Below, in pieces: positions 25,912 to 35,313 of a stretch of DNA of 64,000 nucleotides. The notes below the pieces were generated by a model that did not search any database, was not told where the DNA came from, and worked only from the letters and a program-made list of their open reading frames with translations. The stretch comes from Bacterioplanoides sp965200585 (GTDB lineage Bacteria; Pseudomonadota; Gammaproteobacteria; Pseudomonadales; Oceanobacteraceae): the NCBI RefSeq assembly GCF_965200585.1, contig NZ_OZ241361.1. One strand, given 5' to 3'. Position numbers and translations under genes: made by a program. The first letter of the stretch is position 1; each line of letters begins with the position of its first letter.

Positions 25912-28548
25912 TTGAAAGATCCGGGGAAGGAAAGCAGGCGACATTCATTACGGTCGGTTGTCAGCCGTGATGATTCATTGTTGCCGTTAGATTTGTTGAT
26001 TGAACGTTGTATTAAAGTCTTTCTGACGACACGTTCTGAAGTGCTGGACACAGACCTGAGCGCAACACTGGCGCAGATGTGTATACAGCTAACAGCAGAT
26101 CGCGCTTTATTTATTATCAATCCTGATGAAAATTATGCCGACCCTTATGTGGTGGAGTCCTCGGTGACAGAATCCGCGGCTCATCTTCAGCCTGAATACA
26201 ATGCCCGGTTACTGGCCAGAAACCTGCCTGATTGGCGCGCAGCCATTGTTGATCAGTCTGTCCGTGTCATTCACCAAGGCGACGATCTGAGTGCGGCTGA
26301 GCAATGCCTGTGGCAGGCTCTGCAAGGCGAAAGTTTGTTGATTATTCCAGTGGTTGGACGGCAGCCGGAGGCCGGTTGTCTGCTGTTCTCATTCTCCACT
26401 AAGAAATCCTTGTCAGATGCCGAAGCCTCCTTATTATCAACCTTTGCCCAGTTGTGTTATCTGGTGATTGATCGCATTCGGGTGGTAGATCATCTGCAAC
26501 GGCGTGAGCAGCTGTTATTTCGCACTGAGCGTCTGGCTAATATTGGCAGCTGGCGCGACGATATTGTTAACGACCGTATTAACCTGACCCCACAGGCGGC
26601 AGAAATTCTTGAATTGCCGGAGGATACGCAGTCAATCCAGCTGGCACGTTATATCGCTTTTGTGCATCCGGAAGATCGTGAGCGCTTTTCGACCACTCTG
26701 AAACGCAGTTATGAAACCGGCGATGCCACCGAAATGATTTATCGGGTGTTATTGCCCTCCGGTAATGAAAAATACATCCACGGTTTGGGTGAGACGATCC
26801 AGAATGAACAGGGCATAACCATTGCCCGAAGTGGCTCCATTCAGGACATTACCGAACAACAGGCGAAAGAGAGACGTTTGCACCAGGCCTCTGTGGTGTT
26901 TGAGTCCACCATGGAAGGCATTGTAATTACCGATGCTAACGCCAGTGTTGAAGCCGTTAACCCAGCGTTCAGCGCCATCACCGGTTACAGTGAACAGGAA
27001 ATTATTGGACGCCCGATATCGGTGCTGAAGTCGGGCCAGTACGGCCGTGATTTTTACCACAATATGTACGACGCGATTGATAACCACGGTTACTGGCGCG
27101 GAGAGATCTGGAATCGCAAAAAAAGTGGTGAATTATTTCCGGAGTGGTTAACCATTACCGCGGTGCGTGATGGTAATCAGCGCATCAGCCATTATGTTGG
27201 TGTTTTTTCCGACATGTCTCAGATCAAAGAGTCTGAGCAGCAACTGGAGCATTTATCCTTCTATGACTCGTTAACCAACCTGCCTAATCGAACGTTGCTG
27301 TTGAATCGTCTCGAAAATGCCCTGGAAAAAGCCCATGGCAGTCAGCGTAAAGTGGCACTGATCGCCATCGACCTGGATCATTTTAAGCACATTAATGACA
27401 GCCTTGGACACCCGGTTGGTGATCGTTTATTACAGGCCTTTTCTCATCGTGTGCGTAAACGTTTACGTGACAGTGATACTGTGGCACGCCTTGGTGGTGA
27501 TGATTTTATGGTGGTGCTGGAAGACGTGAACAGCGTCGAGCAGGTACAAACCGTGGTCAACATTATTCAGGGGTTGCTGACTTCTCCTTTTGATGCCGGT
27601 GTTGGTCAGGAGTTGTTTATCAGTGTCTCCATGGGGGTGACGTTATACCCGGATCATGGCAGTTCTGTAACGCAGTTATTAAGTAATGCCGATGTGGCCA
27701 TGTTCCGGGCCAAAAAACAGGGGCGTAATGGCTATCGGTTTTATAGCAATGATATGACGCAGGCGGCTTCGGATCGCCTGGAACTGGGCAATCAGCTGCG
27801 TAAAGCGTTGCAGCGTGACGATGAGTTACAGCTGTATTATCAGCCTCAGGTGTGTGTTAACACGGGCAAGATCATTGGTGCTGAAGCTTTAATTCGCTGG
27901 CACCATACCAGCGAGGGTGTCATTGCTCCCGGGCGTTTTCTGCCGGTCGCAGAAGATAATGGCCTGATGCCGGAGCTGGATGCCTGGGTTCTGCGTTCCG
28001 CGTGTCGCACCATCAGTCGCTGGCAGGCCGAACAACGTCGCACCATTCAGGTTGCGGTGAATATTACCCAACCGACCTTTGTCGCGGGCGGTCTGGTGGA
28101 ATTGCTGCAGAAGCTGTTGCAGCAATATCAGATTGCCCCGGGCTGGCTTGAACTGGAAATTACCGAAGGTGCTCTGCTTGAGCCTACCCCTCAGGTGCTC
28201 GACACCATTGCGGGTTTGAAAGAGCTGGGTGTGGCTCTGGCGGTGGATGATTTTGGTACAGGGTATTCATCACTGGCGTATTTGCATCGTTATCGGGTAG
28301 ATAAGCTGAAAATTGACCGTAGCTTTGTCAATTCCATTGAAGATCAGGATGAAGGGCGGGTGATTACCACCACCATTATTCATATGGCCAAAGGTTTGGG
28401 GCTGGATGTTCTGGCCGAAGGGGTGGAAACCGAGCAGCAGCTGGAGTTCTTACGTCAGAATCAGTGTGAAACCTACCAGGGATTTTTATTCAGTCAGCCA
28501 TTACCGGTCGATAAAATGGAAGCGCTGATGGCGAAGGTGCCGAGCTAA
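25912..28548 (+). CDS. GAF-PAS-PAS-GGDEF-EAL c-di-GMP turnover protein
   Basis: An 878-residue protein. It has an N-terminal GAF-like region (about 30-190), a PAS_3-type domain (about 200-320), a second PAS/PAC (about 325-440; GIVITDANASVEAVNPAF, ITGYS), GGDEF (about 445-610) and EAL (about 625-870). The GGDEF box reads RLGGDDF, a conservative change, with an RxxD I-site (RDSD) five residues upstream. The EAL box is intact (AEALIRW), and DDFGTGYSSL and the late EGVETEQQ motif are present, so phosphodiesterase function is likely. The start is TTG at 25912 with GGAG at 25901-25904. It is probably co-transcribed with the PilZ gene before it. Confidence 0.88.
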   Translation: MKDPGKESRRHSLRSVVSRDDSLLPLDLLIERCIKVFLTTRSEVLDTDLSATLAQMCIQLTADRALFIINPDENYADPYVVESSVTESAAHLQPEYNARLLARNLPDWRAAIVDQSVRVIHQGDDLSAAEQCLWQALQGESLLIIPVVGRQPEAGCLLFSFSTKKSLSDAEASLLSTFAQLCYLVIDRIRVVDHLQRREQLLFRTERLANIGSWRDDIVNDRINLTPQAAEILELPEDTQSIQLARYIAFVHPEDRERFSTTLKRSYETGDATEMIYRVLLPSGNEKYIHGLGETIQNEQGITIARSGSIQDITEQQAKERRLHQASVVFESTMEGIVITDANASVEAVNPAFSAITGYSEQEIIGRPISVLKSGQYGRDFYHNMYDAIDNHGYWRGEIWNRKKSGELFPEWLTITAVRDGNQRISHYVGVFSDMSQIKESEQQLEHLSFYDSLTNLPNRTLLLNRLENALEKAHGSQRKVALIAIDLDHFKHINDSLGHPVGDRLLQAFSHRVRKRLRDSDTVARLGGDDFMVVLEDVNSVEQVQTVVNIIQGLLTSPFDAGVGQELFISVSMGVTLYPDHGSSVTQLLSNADVAMFRAKKQGRNGYRFYSNDMTQAASDRLELGNQLRKALQRDDELQLYYQPQVCVNTGKIIGAEALIRWHHTSEGVIAPGRFLPVAEDNGLMPELDAWVLRSACRTISRWQAEQRRTIQVAVNITQPTFVAGGLVELLQKLLQQYQIAPGWLELEITEGALLEPTPQVLDTIAGLKELGVALAVDDFGTGYSSLAYLHRYRVDKLKIDRSFVNSIEDQDEGRVITTTIIHMAKGLGLDVLAEGVETEQQLEFLRQNQCETYQGFLFSQPLPVDKMEALMAKVPS

Positions 28549-28554
28549 AAGGAA

Positions 28555-28598
28555 AGGCTACATCGTCAATACAAGGAAAACCCAAAACGATGTAGCCT
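28555..28598. terminator. 12-bp inverted repeat between convergent genes
   Basis: AGGCTACATCGT (28555-28566) and ACGATGTAGCCT (28587-28598) are perfect inverted copies separated by 20 bases, between the stop codons of the GGDEF-EAL gene and ppnP. Neither side has a T run, so rho-independent termination is uncertain. A factor-dependent terminator or mRNA 3'-end stabiliser shared by both strands is possible. Confidence 0.5.
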
Positions 28599-28603
28599 GA
28601 CGA

Positions 28604-28885
28604 TTATTCGTAAGTGCAGAAGTAAGCGGTATCAGCCGCTACTTTTACCTGGAACTTAACGTTAGCGTCGACGTTAAAGGATTCACCCTGAGCAAAGGTC
28701 TGGAAAGCGTCAGCGCCCGGTAATTTAACATCCATGCTGCCGGATACCACGGTCATCACTTCTTTCTGGCTGGTGCCAAATTCGTAATCACCGGCGACCA
28801 TGACACCAACCGTTGCTGGCAGAGTGGCTGTTTGCAGGCCAATGGATTTTACGTTGCCATCAAAATATTCGTTAACTTTCAGCAC
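28604..28885 (-). CDS. ppnP: Pyrimidine/purine nucleoside phosphorylase PpnP
   Basis: A 93-residue single cupin, the family formerly DUF1255 (E. coli YaiE). Family landmarks are visible: VNEYFDGNVKSIG, TVGVMVAGDYEFGTS and EVMTVVSGSMDVKLPG near the middle, ending in a short FxCxYE tail (FCTYE). The enzyme phosphorolyses several purine and pyrimidine nucleosides to base and ribose-1-phosphate. Length is typical. The Cache kinase gene is upstream of it on the opposite side of a 44-bp gap and on the same strand order, but read-through is not shown. Confidence 0.92.
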   Translation of the reverse strand: MLKVNEYFDGNVKSIGLQTATLPATVGVMVAGDYEFGTSQKEVMTVVSGSMDVKLPGADAFQTFAQGESFNVDANVKFQVKVAADTAYFCTYE

Positions 28886-28929
28886 GTTACGTACTCCTGA
28901 TAAATTAAAAGGGAACGCAGTATACGGCT

Positions 28930-31050
28930 TCAGAGCGCATCTGTCCCGCGCTTTGCGATGGGCTGACGGGGAAGAGTGATGGTATACCGGGTGCCCAGCT
29001 CCGGCGTGCTGCTCACACTGATCTCACCTTGTAATGCCTGGGTGACTAACTGGTGTACCACATGAGTTCCCATGCCGCTGCCACCCTGTTCTCGGCGAGT
29101 GGTGAAGAAGGGTTCAAACAGCTGCTCCACCACCTCCGGGCTCATGCCTTTGCCATCGTCGCGATAACTGATCTGTAGTTGTTCCGCAGTCTGTGTGGCG
29201 CTGATCTGGATATGGCCGCTTTGACCTTCTTCAAACGCATGAATCAGCGAGTTCATCATTAGATTAGTAATGATCTGTGAGATAGCCCCGGGATGGCTGG
29301 AAAGGTAAATGGTTTCCGGGCAATCGAGATCAACCTGAATCGGCCGGTATTTATAATTAGGGCGCAGGGAGCTGATAATGCTGGTGAGGTAATCACCCAG
29401 TTCGAAATCCCGTAACTGGTCGCTGGCCTGGTCGACCGTGACCTGCTTAAAACGACTGATCATATCGCTGGCCTGATTCAGGTTGGCGATGGTAATACTG
29501 ATGTTTTCATGCAGCGATTGCAGTAATTCATTGATAGCTGAGCCGGATATGCCTGTATCTGCTGGTGTGGTGCCTGAAGAGTGAATGTCAGGCACAGCAT
29601 CCAGCTGATCCTGTAACGCTTCCATCGATGTCATACTGATGCTCAGTGGTGTATTCACCTCGTGCGCCAGACCTGCCACTAGCTCCCCCATAGCCGCGTA
29701 TTTTTCCATATTAATCAGCTGACTCTGAGTGATTTTTAGTTGCTGCAGTGCGTTGATGGCTTCTTCTTTTTTGGCGTGTAATTCGCGGGTGCGTTCTTCA
29801 ACTTTTTCTTCGAGGCGGAAATTCAGTTCGGCAATTTCAGTCTGGCTGTGCTGTAATTCGCGGTTGCTGTCAGACAAGCGTTGAGTGAAGGTTTCAATTT
29901 GTTCCGCCAGAATATTAAAGGTTGAAATAATAGGGGTGAACTCATTATTACCTTCATAAAAAATGGGCTGAATGCGGCTTGTCTGTTTGTTGCGGTTGGC
30001 ATCAACGGTAGAGGTTAACAGTCCAAGGATATGTTCGAACGGTTTAAATAACACCTCCAGCATCAGTGCCACAATGGCGATAAACACCAGGGCAATCAAT
30101 ACGCCGCTGGTTAGCGTATCGGCACGTTGCTGTTCGATCAGTTGGGCAAAGTCGGCATCCGGTACAATAACGCCCAGAATCAACCCGGAGCGCGTTTTAC
30201 CGGCATAAAGTTGCTGACCATTCTGATCGCTGATGGACACAATCGGATCGTGATCTGCATTATCTGTCGGATGTTGGCGGGCATGAAAGGCTTTAGTCAG
30301 CTGCTCGCTTGTGCTGCTGGATAATGGATGATTCAGCAGTGATTGAGGGTTATCCGGATGAAATAAAAACGGTTGGCTGTTACGGGTAAAGGTGGATTGG
30401 TTGAGGTAAGTCAGCACAGCTTCCATTGACCAATCAATGGTGGCCATTCCTAAAATATGTTGCTGTTGATCAAACATCAGCGCGTCAACCGTCATCATCA
30501 GAGACTCGCTGCCAGCTTCGTCACGGTAGGGAGGGGTCCAGTAAATCTGCACATCCGGCGTGACGTGGCGTGGCCAGTCGTGGGGGATGGCCAGTTCATA
30601 CCAGGGTTGTTGCGGGTAATTGTATTGTGGTGTGTTTAATTCCCAGCTGAACACCACCCCTTGTGGGGTGCGATAAGCATAAGGGCCCATCAGGCGTTGT
30701 TGTGGGTTGTAGCGGTATGGCTCAAACCAGATGCCGCCACCCAGAGCTTGTGGGAAAGGGCGGAAGGTTTTTAATAACAGCTCTGAAAAAGCCCGCTCAG
30801 ACTCAGGCAAATCAAAATTCTGAGCGTGAATCAGCTCACCGGAAAGCGCTAATGCCCGGGCGCCGCGTTCCATCTCACTTGCCAGCGCATCAAAATGATT
30901 GAGTTGCGCCTGCAGTGTTGCCTGAACCTGTACCTGGCCGTGTTGTAACAGTGAGTCACTGATGTCATCACTGAAACGGAAAACCAATACCGCAAAACCA
31001 ATCAGTTGCAGAATAATAATGGCGCATAACAGGCGTGATTTAATACTCAT
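28930..31050 (-). CDS. Sensor histidine kinase with dCache-like sensor
   Basis: A 706-residue membrane kinase. Membrane helix at 7-25, a periplasmic double-Cache-like domain (about 30-310; PYAYRTPQGV, QPWYELAI, ATIDWSMEAV), a second membrane helix (about 315-337), a HAMP-like linker, and a long coiled coil (about 385-440). The kinase core follows: the H-box is AGLAHEVNTPLS, the N-box NLMMNSLIHAF, then DDGKGM, FEPFFTT and GGSGMGTHVV. There is no receiver domain and no adjacent regulator gene, so its partner is elsewhere. The Cache type suggests sensing of a small organic ligand. It starts 312 bp from deaD, divergently. Confidence 0.88.
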   Translation of the reverse strand: MSIKSRLLCAIIILQLIGFAVLVFRFSDDISDSLLQHGQVQVQATLQAQLNHFDALASEMERGARALALSGELIHAQNFDLPESERAFSELLLKTFRPFPQALGGGIWFEPYRYNPQQRLMGPYAYRTPQGVVFSWELNTPQYNYPQQPWYELAIPHDWPRHVTPDVQIYWTPPYRDEAGSESLMMTVDALMFDQQQHILGMATIDWSMEAVLTYLNQSTFTRNSQPFLFHPDNPQSLLNHPLSSSTSEQLTKAFHARQHPTDNADHDPIVSISDQNGQQLYAGKTRSGLILGVIVPDADFAQLIEQQRADTLTSGVLIALVFIAIVALMLEVLFKPFEHILGLLTSTVDANRNKQTSRIQPIFYEGNNEFTPIISTFNILAEQIETFTQRLSDSNRELQHSQTEIAELNFRLEEKVEERTRELHAKKEEAINALQQLKITQSQLINMEKYAAMGELVAGLAHEVNTPLSISMTSMEALQDQLDAVPDIHSSGTTPADTGISGSAINELLQSLHENISITIANLNQASDMISRFKQVTVDQASDQLRDFELGDYLTSIISSLRPNYKYRPIQVDLDCPETIYLSSHPGAISQIITNLMMNSLIHAFEEGQSGHIQISATQTAEQLQISYRDDGKGMSPEVVEQLFEPFFTTRREQGGSGMGTHVVHQLVTQALQGEISVSSTPELGTRYTITLPRQPIAKRGTDAL

Positions 31051-31362
31051 GAACGATGTTGGTCTCCGTTGATCTCACACCAGCCTAGCAGCTTTTTCCG
31101 GCGACTGTCTGTAGTGTGCGACGACGGAATGCCAGGGCAGATACAATTAGCTACAGATTTATCGCAGAAAGTAAGAGCACGGCCCCGGTGTTTTGTGTAT
31201 AATCGCCGCCCTTTTAAACCCCTAGTCGGGCATCGCCGTCCTGTTGGCAAGTCTTTATCCCTTTCAAATGGTTGCATACCGCTATGCCGGTAAGCAGCGT
31301 TCGGGTACTTGTGTGAGAGTGAATACGGCCTACGCCCAGCTTTCTGATACACAGGTACACTA
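31051..31362 (+). promoter_or_regulatory. Divergent region with long deaD leader
   Basis: This 312-bp gene-free stretch separates the Cache kinase from deaD. A perfect TATAAT lies at 31198-31203 on the plus strand with no good -35 at the usual distance. A start there would give a leader of about 155 nt before deaD, which would suit the long structured leaders of cold-shock-type helicase genes. I see no named riboswitch and no convincing small gene. The 125-codon antisense frame across it looks like chance. Confidence 0.4.
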
Positions 31363-33261
31363 ATGAGTGAATCAACGCCTACAGGCTTCGCCAGCCTGGG
31401 TCTGCCCTTTTCTATTCTTCGCACACTGGAAGAGCTGGGCTACGAAGAACCATCGCCAATTCAGGCGTCCAGTATTCCGTCTTTATTAGAAGGACGTGAT
31501 GTGCTGGGTATGGCACAAACCGGTACCGGTAAAACCGCAGCATTCTCGCTGCCGATTCTGGCACGTACACAAGCTGAACTGAACGCTCCACAGGTGCTGG
31601 TATTAGCGCCGACCCGTGAGCTGGCTCAACAGGTTGCTGAAGCGGTTAAAAGCTACTCCAAATATCTGCCGGGCATTAATGTGTCAGCCATTTATGGTGG
31701 TACCGATTATGGTACGCAGCTGCGTGAATTAAAGCGTGGCCCACAGTGGATTGTAGGTACTCCGGGTCGTGTGATGGATCACCTGCGTCGTGGCACGTTA
31801 AACCTGTCAGACATCAAAGCCGTGGTGCTGGATGAAGCCGATGAAATGTTACGCATGGGCTTTATTGACGATGTTAACTGGATTCTGGAGCAGGCACCGA
31901 AACAGCGTCAGGTAGCATTATTCTCGGCTACCATGCCAAGAGAAATTCAGGCGGTTGCGGAAAAACACCTGAATGATCCGGTACAGGTAAAAATCAAAGC
32001 CAAAACCACCACCAACGATAAAATTCGTCAGCGCTACTGGTTTGTTGGCGGCGCGCATAAAAATGACGCCTTGCTGCGTATTTGTGAAGTGGAAGACTTT
32101 GACGCCATGATGGTGTTTGTACGCACCAAGCAGGCCACCGAAGAAGTTGCTGACTTTATGCAGGCTAACGGCTTTAAGTGTGCGCCATTAAATGGTGATA
32201 TTCCGCAGCAATTACGTGAAAAAGCGGTTGAAAAATTAAAAGCCGGCAAGCTGGATATTCTGGTGGCTACCGATGTTGCTGCACGTGGCTTAGACGTTGA
32301 GCGTATCAGTCACGTAATTAACTACGACATTCCCCAGGATACCGAGTCTTACGTTCACCGTATTGGCCGTACCGGTCGTGCTGGCCGTGAAGGCGAAGCA
32401 ATTGTGTTTGTTCGTGGCCGTGAAAAACGTATGCTGCGTGACATCGAAAAAGCCACTCGTCAGACCATCGAAGAAATGCCGTTACCAACGGCAAAAGATG
32501 TGAATGCCAAGCGCAAAGAGCGTTTCCAGGCTCAGATTCTGGACGCGGTACACAGTGAAAAGAACCAGGTTTTCCGCGAGATTATTGAGCAGCTGCTGGT
32601 TGAAAACCCAATTGATACACTGGATCTGGCGGCAGCACTGGCAAAATTAGTGCAGGGTAACAAACCGTTATTCCTGGATGAAAAAGCCGACGCGCGGATG
32701 ATGGAGCGTAATTCACGTGACCGTCGTGAAGAGCGTGATAACCGCCGTGATCGTGATGACCGTCGTGGTGATCGTCAGGAGCGTGGACCGCGCAGTAAAG
32801 CGATGCCGGAAGAGCAGGCTAAGGCATTAAAAGGCCAGCCAGAAGTTGATATGCAGCGTTATATGGTTGCCGTGGGTTACAACGACGGTTTACGCCCGGG
32901 TAACCTGGTGGGTGCGGTTGCTAACGAAGCTGAGCTGGAAAGTAAATTTATTGGCCATATCGAAATTCTGGAGAATTTCTCCGTTATCGATTTACCTAAC
33001 GGTATGCCACCGGCCACTCTGTCTGTACTGAAAAAAGCCAAAGTGTGTGGTCGCTCTCTGGATATGAAAGAGTATAAAACCTCGGATATTCCTAAAGGTG
33101 ATGGCCGTAAGCGCGCTGATCGCCCGGATCGGGGCCCTAAAAAACCGCACCGTGGTAAGCCAGGTGGCGGTAATAAATCCGGGCAGGGCGGTAAAGGTTA
33201 TGAGCGTGGTGAGCGCCGTAATGATAAGCCGGGCTTTAAAAAGCGTAAGCCAAAAGAGTAA
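31363..33261 (+). CDS. deaD: DEAD-box RNA helicase DeaD/CsdA
   Basis: A 632-residue RNA helicase. The Q motif is at about 30-40, motif I AQTGTGKT at 51-58, DEAD at 157-160, SAT in LFSATMPR, and motif VI in HRIGRTGRAGREG. A DeaD-type dimerisation region and a DbpA-like RNA-binding domain (about 480-560; VGAVANEAELESKFIGHI) follow, and the protein ends in a basic Gly/Lys/Arg tail. Between the core and the RNA-binding domain is a strongly charged Arg/Asp stretch (RRDRDDRRGDRQERG). The enzyme unwinds short RNA duplexes and acts in ribosome assembly and mRNA turnover, chiefly in the cold. The gene ends at a good terminator. Confidence 0.95.
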   Translation: MSESTPTGFASLGLPFSILRTLEELGYEEPSPIQASSIPSLLEGRDVLGMAQTGTGKTAAFSLPILARTQAELNAPQVLVLAPTRELAQQVAEAVKSYSKYLPGINVSAIYGGTDYGTQLRELKRGPQWIVGTPGRVMDHLRRGTLNLSDIKAVVLDEADEMLRMGFIDDVNWILEQAPKQRQVALFSATMPREIQAVAEKHLNDPVQVKIKAKTTTNDKIRQRYWFVGGAHKNDALLRICEVEDFDAMMVFVRTKQATEEVADFMQANGFKCAPLNGDIPQQLREKAVEKLKAGKLDILVATDVAARGLDVERISHVINYDIPQDTESYVHRIGRTGRAGREGEAIVFVRGREKRMLRDIEKATRQTIEEMPLPTAKDVNAKRKERFQAQILDAVHSEKNQVFREIIEQLLVENPIDTLDLAAALAKLVQGNKPLFLDEKADARMMERNSRDRREERDNRRDRDDRRGDRQERGPRSKAMPEEQAKALKGQPEVDMQRYMVAVGYNDGLRPGNLVGAVANEAELESKFIGHIEILENFSVIDLPNGMPPATLSVLKKAKVCGRSLDMKEYKTSDIPKGDGRKRADRPDRGPKKPHRGKPGGGNKSGQGGKGYERGERRNDKPGFKKRKPKE

Positions 33262-33294
33262 TCGAGTCGTATAACAACGGCGATTGCTAATAAT

Positions 33295-33325
33295 AAAAAA
33301 CCGACGTTCTGCGTCGGTTTTTTTT
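33295..33325 (+). terminator. Rho-independent terminator of deaD
   Basis: Six A, the stem CCGACG (33301-33306), loop TTCTG, CGTCGG (33312-33317), then eight T at 33318-33325. The A and T runs can extend the stem. Confidence 0.92.
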
Positions 33326-33445
33326 CGGCGCAGAAAACAGTCTCATTATGAGGTGCCTTCATTATCGGGTGAATTCATTTCATTATTCCCCAAGGGGGAA
33401 CTCTGTATGATAGCCGCCTGACTCACTGCAAGCTGCTCTGCCGTT

Positions 33446-34270
33446 ATGATTGAATTTTTCCTGAATAATATTGCTACCGTTCTGGCCCTGGCTACCACGG
33501 GTATTTTTGCCGGTATTCTGGCCGGTTTATTAGGTGTGGGAGGCGGTATTGTTATTGTCCCTGTGCTGTTTTTCTTATTTCAGGGGTTTGGTGTGTCAGC
33601 GGAATCCGCCATGTTGATTGCCACCGCCACGTCTCTGGCGACTATTATTCCGACATCCATTAGCTCAATCCGCTCTCATCAGGCAAAAGGGAATGTTGAT
33701 ACGGATTTATTAACCCATTGGGCACTGTTTATTTTGGCTGGTGTGTTGCTCGGCAGTTGGTTAGTGACTCGGGTGGACGGGGCCTGGTTAACGCTGTTGT
33801 TTGGTGTGATTGCAATGTTATCAGCGTTGAATATGTTGTTCCGAACGGGGAAGTCGGCGTTATTTCAACAGCTGCCCGGACGTGGCGGGCAGGGTGTTAT
33901 GGCCACATCCATCGGTTTTTTCAGCTCGATGGTGGGTATTGGTGGTGGCACCCTATCGGTGCCGTTATTAACCTTGTACAACTACCCGGCACATAAAGCC
34001 GTGGGGACAGCCGCCGCCATTGGTTTGATTATTTCATTGCCTGCTGCTCTGACTATGCTGATCATAGGTGATACCCCAGCGGATGCTCCGGCCGGAACGT
34101 TTGGTTTGGTTAATCTGATAGGCTTTATTTGTATTGTGCCATTAACCGTTAAATTTGCTCCGATCGGGGCGTCACTGGCGGCTAAACTGGACGCCGCCCG
34201 ACTGAAGAAAATATTTGCGCTCGTGTTGTTGATTACCGGATTAAGAATGCTGGCTCAGGTTTTTTTGTAG
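33446..34270 (+). CDS. TSUP/TauE-SafE family membrane permease (second copy)
   Basis: A 274-residue membrane protein with about eight hydrophobic segments. The two TSUP repeats are each marked by a Gly-rich loop: AGLLGVGGGIVIVPVLFF near 30-47 and SSMVGIGGGTLSVPLLTLY near 163-181. Family members export sulfite, thiosulfate-related or organosulfonate anions. Its 3' end overlaps the 3' end of the convergent mesD gene by 38 bp, so transcripts of the two genes are complementary there. The link to a sulfur-metabolism gene is suggestive, but convergence is not evidence of shared regulation. Confidence 0.85.
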   Translation: MIEFFLNNIATVLALATTGIFAGILAGLLGVGGGIVIVPVLFFLFQGFGVSAESAMLIATATSLATIIPTSISSIRSHQAKGNVDTDLLTHWALFILAGVLLGSWLVTRVDGAWLTLLFGVIAMLSALNMLFRTGKSALFQQLPGRGGQGVMATSIGFFSSMVGIGGGTLSVPLLTLYNYPAHKAVGTAAAIGLIISLPAALTMLIIGDTPADAPAGTFGLVNLIGFICIVPLTVKFAPIGASLAAKLDAARLKKIFALVLLITGLRMLAQVFL

Positions 34271-35291
34271 CTAATTCTTTTCTGACAAGCTCTGCACCGG
34301 CGTGCAGAGCGCTTAGTTTTTCCCGGGCGATATCGCGCTTTAACGGTGCCATGCCACAATTGGTACATGGGTAGAGCTTGTCGGCATCAACATACTTCAG
34401 TGCCTGGCGTAGTGTTGCGGCCACCTCTTCCGGTGTTTCTATGGTATCAGTGGCAACGTCGATGGCGCCCACCATCACTTTTTTGCCTCGTATCAGTTCC
34501 AGTACTTCAAAGGGAACACGACCGTTATGGCACTCCAGTGAAATAATATCGAGCGACGATTGTTGCAGCGCCGGGAAGGTTTTTTCGTAATGGCGCCACT
34601 CATTTCCCAGTGTTTTTTTCCAGTTAGTATTGGCTTTAATGCCATAGCCATAGCAAATATGCACCGCCGTTTCGCACGATAAACCTTCGATGGATTTTTC
34701 CAGAGCTTCAATCCCCCAGTCAACCACATCCTCTAAAAAAACATTAAACGCCGGCTCATCAAACTGAATAATATCAACCCCGGCGGCTTCTAATTCTCTG
34801 GCCTCCTGGTTCAGTGCTTTAGCAAATTCAAAAGCCAGAGTTTTGCGATCCTGATAGTAATCATCGTACAGGGTATCTGCCATGGTCATAGGCCCGGGCA
34901 GGGCCCATTTGATGGGGAGATCGGTTTGTGAACGTAAAAAAGCCGCGTCTTTAACAAATACCGGTTGCTGGCGTGAGACCGGGCCAATAATACCCGGTAC
35001 TTCGGCATGGTAACGATTGCGTATGAATACGGTTTTCTTGTTTTGCCAGTCGACGCCATTCAAGTGTTCAATAAATGTGGTCACAAAATGCTGGCGGGTT
35101 TGTTCGCCATCGCTGACGATATCAATCCCTGCATTTTGTTGTTCCTGCAGAGTGATACGCAACGCATCTTTTTTGGCTGATGCTAACTCAGTGCCTTCCA
35201 GCTTCCAGGGTGACCAGAGTGTTTCCGGCTCGGCCAGCCATGACGGTTTTGGCAAACTGCCAGCGGTTGATGTGGGTAATAGCTTTTTCAT
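34233..35291 (-). CDS. mesD: Folate-independent methionine synthase, MesD type
   Basis: A 352-residue core-MetE-like protein with only the C-terminal catalytic barrel of cobalamin-independent methionine synthase. Likely zinc ligands are in VHICYGYG, LECHNG and PCTNCGM; substrate-side motifs are GSLPKP at the N-terminus and IQFDEPAF. It lacks the N-terminal folate-binding half of MetE. The DUF1852 gene sits 22 bp upstream on the same strand. That pairing is what is described for MesD with its partner MesX, an oxygen-dependent route to methionine that does not use folate; the methyl donor is not established. The identification rests on length, motifs and this neighbour. Confidence 0.85.
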   Translation of the reverse strand: MKKLLPTSTAGSLPKPSWLAEPETLWSPWKLEGTELASAKKDALRITLQEQQNAGIDIVSDGEQTRQHFVTTFIEHLNGVDWQNKKTVFIRNRYHAEVPGIIGPVSRQQPVFVKDAAFLRSQTDLPIKWALPGPMTMADTLYDDYYQDRKTLAFEFAKALNQEARELEAAGVDIIQFDEPAFNVFLEDVVDWGIEALEKSIEGLSCETAVHICYGYGIKANTNWKKTLGNEWRHYEKTFPALQQSSLDIISLECHNGRVPFEVLELIRGKKVMVGAIDVATDTIETPEEVAATLRQALKYVDADKLYPCTNCGMAPLKRDIAREKLSALHAGAELVRKELATKKPEPAFLIR

Positions 35292-35313
35292 AACGATGCT
35301 GATGCCTTGTAGC

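Noticed and set aside
31047..31424. A 125-codon frame on the minus strand in the deaD leader region
   Set aside because: It covers the deaD start and promoter, has an Arg/Lys/Cys-rich composition with no recognisable fold, and matches no family I know.
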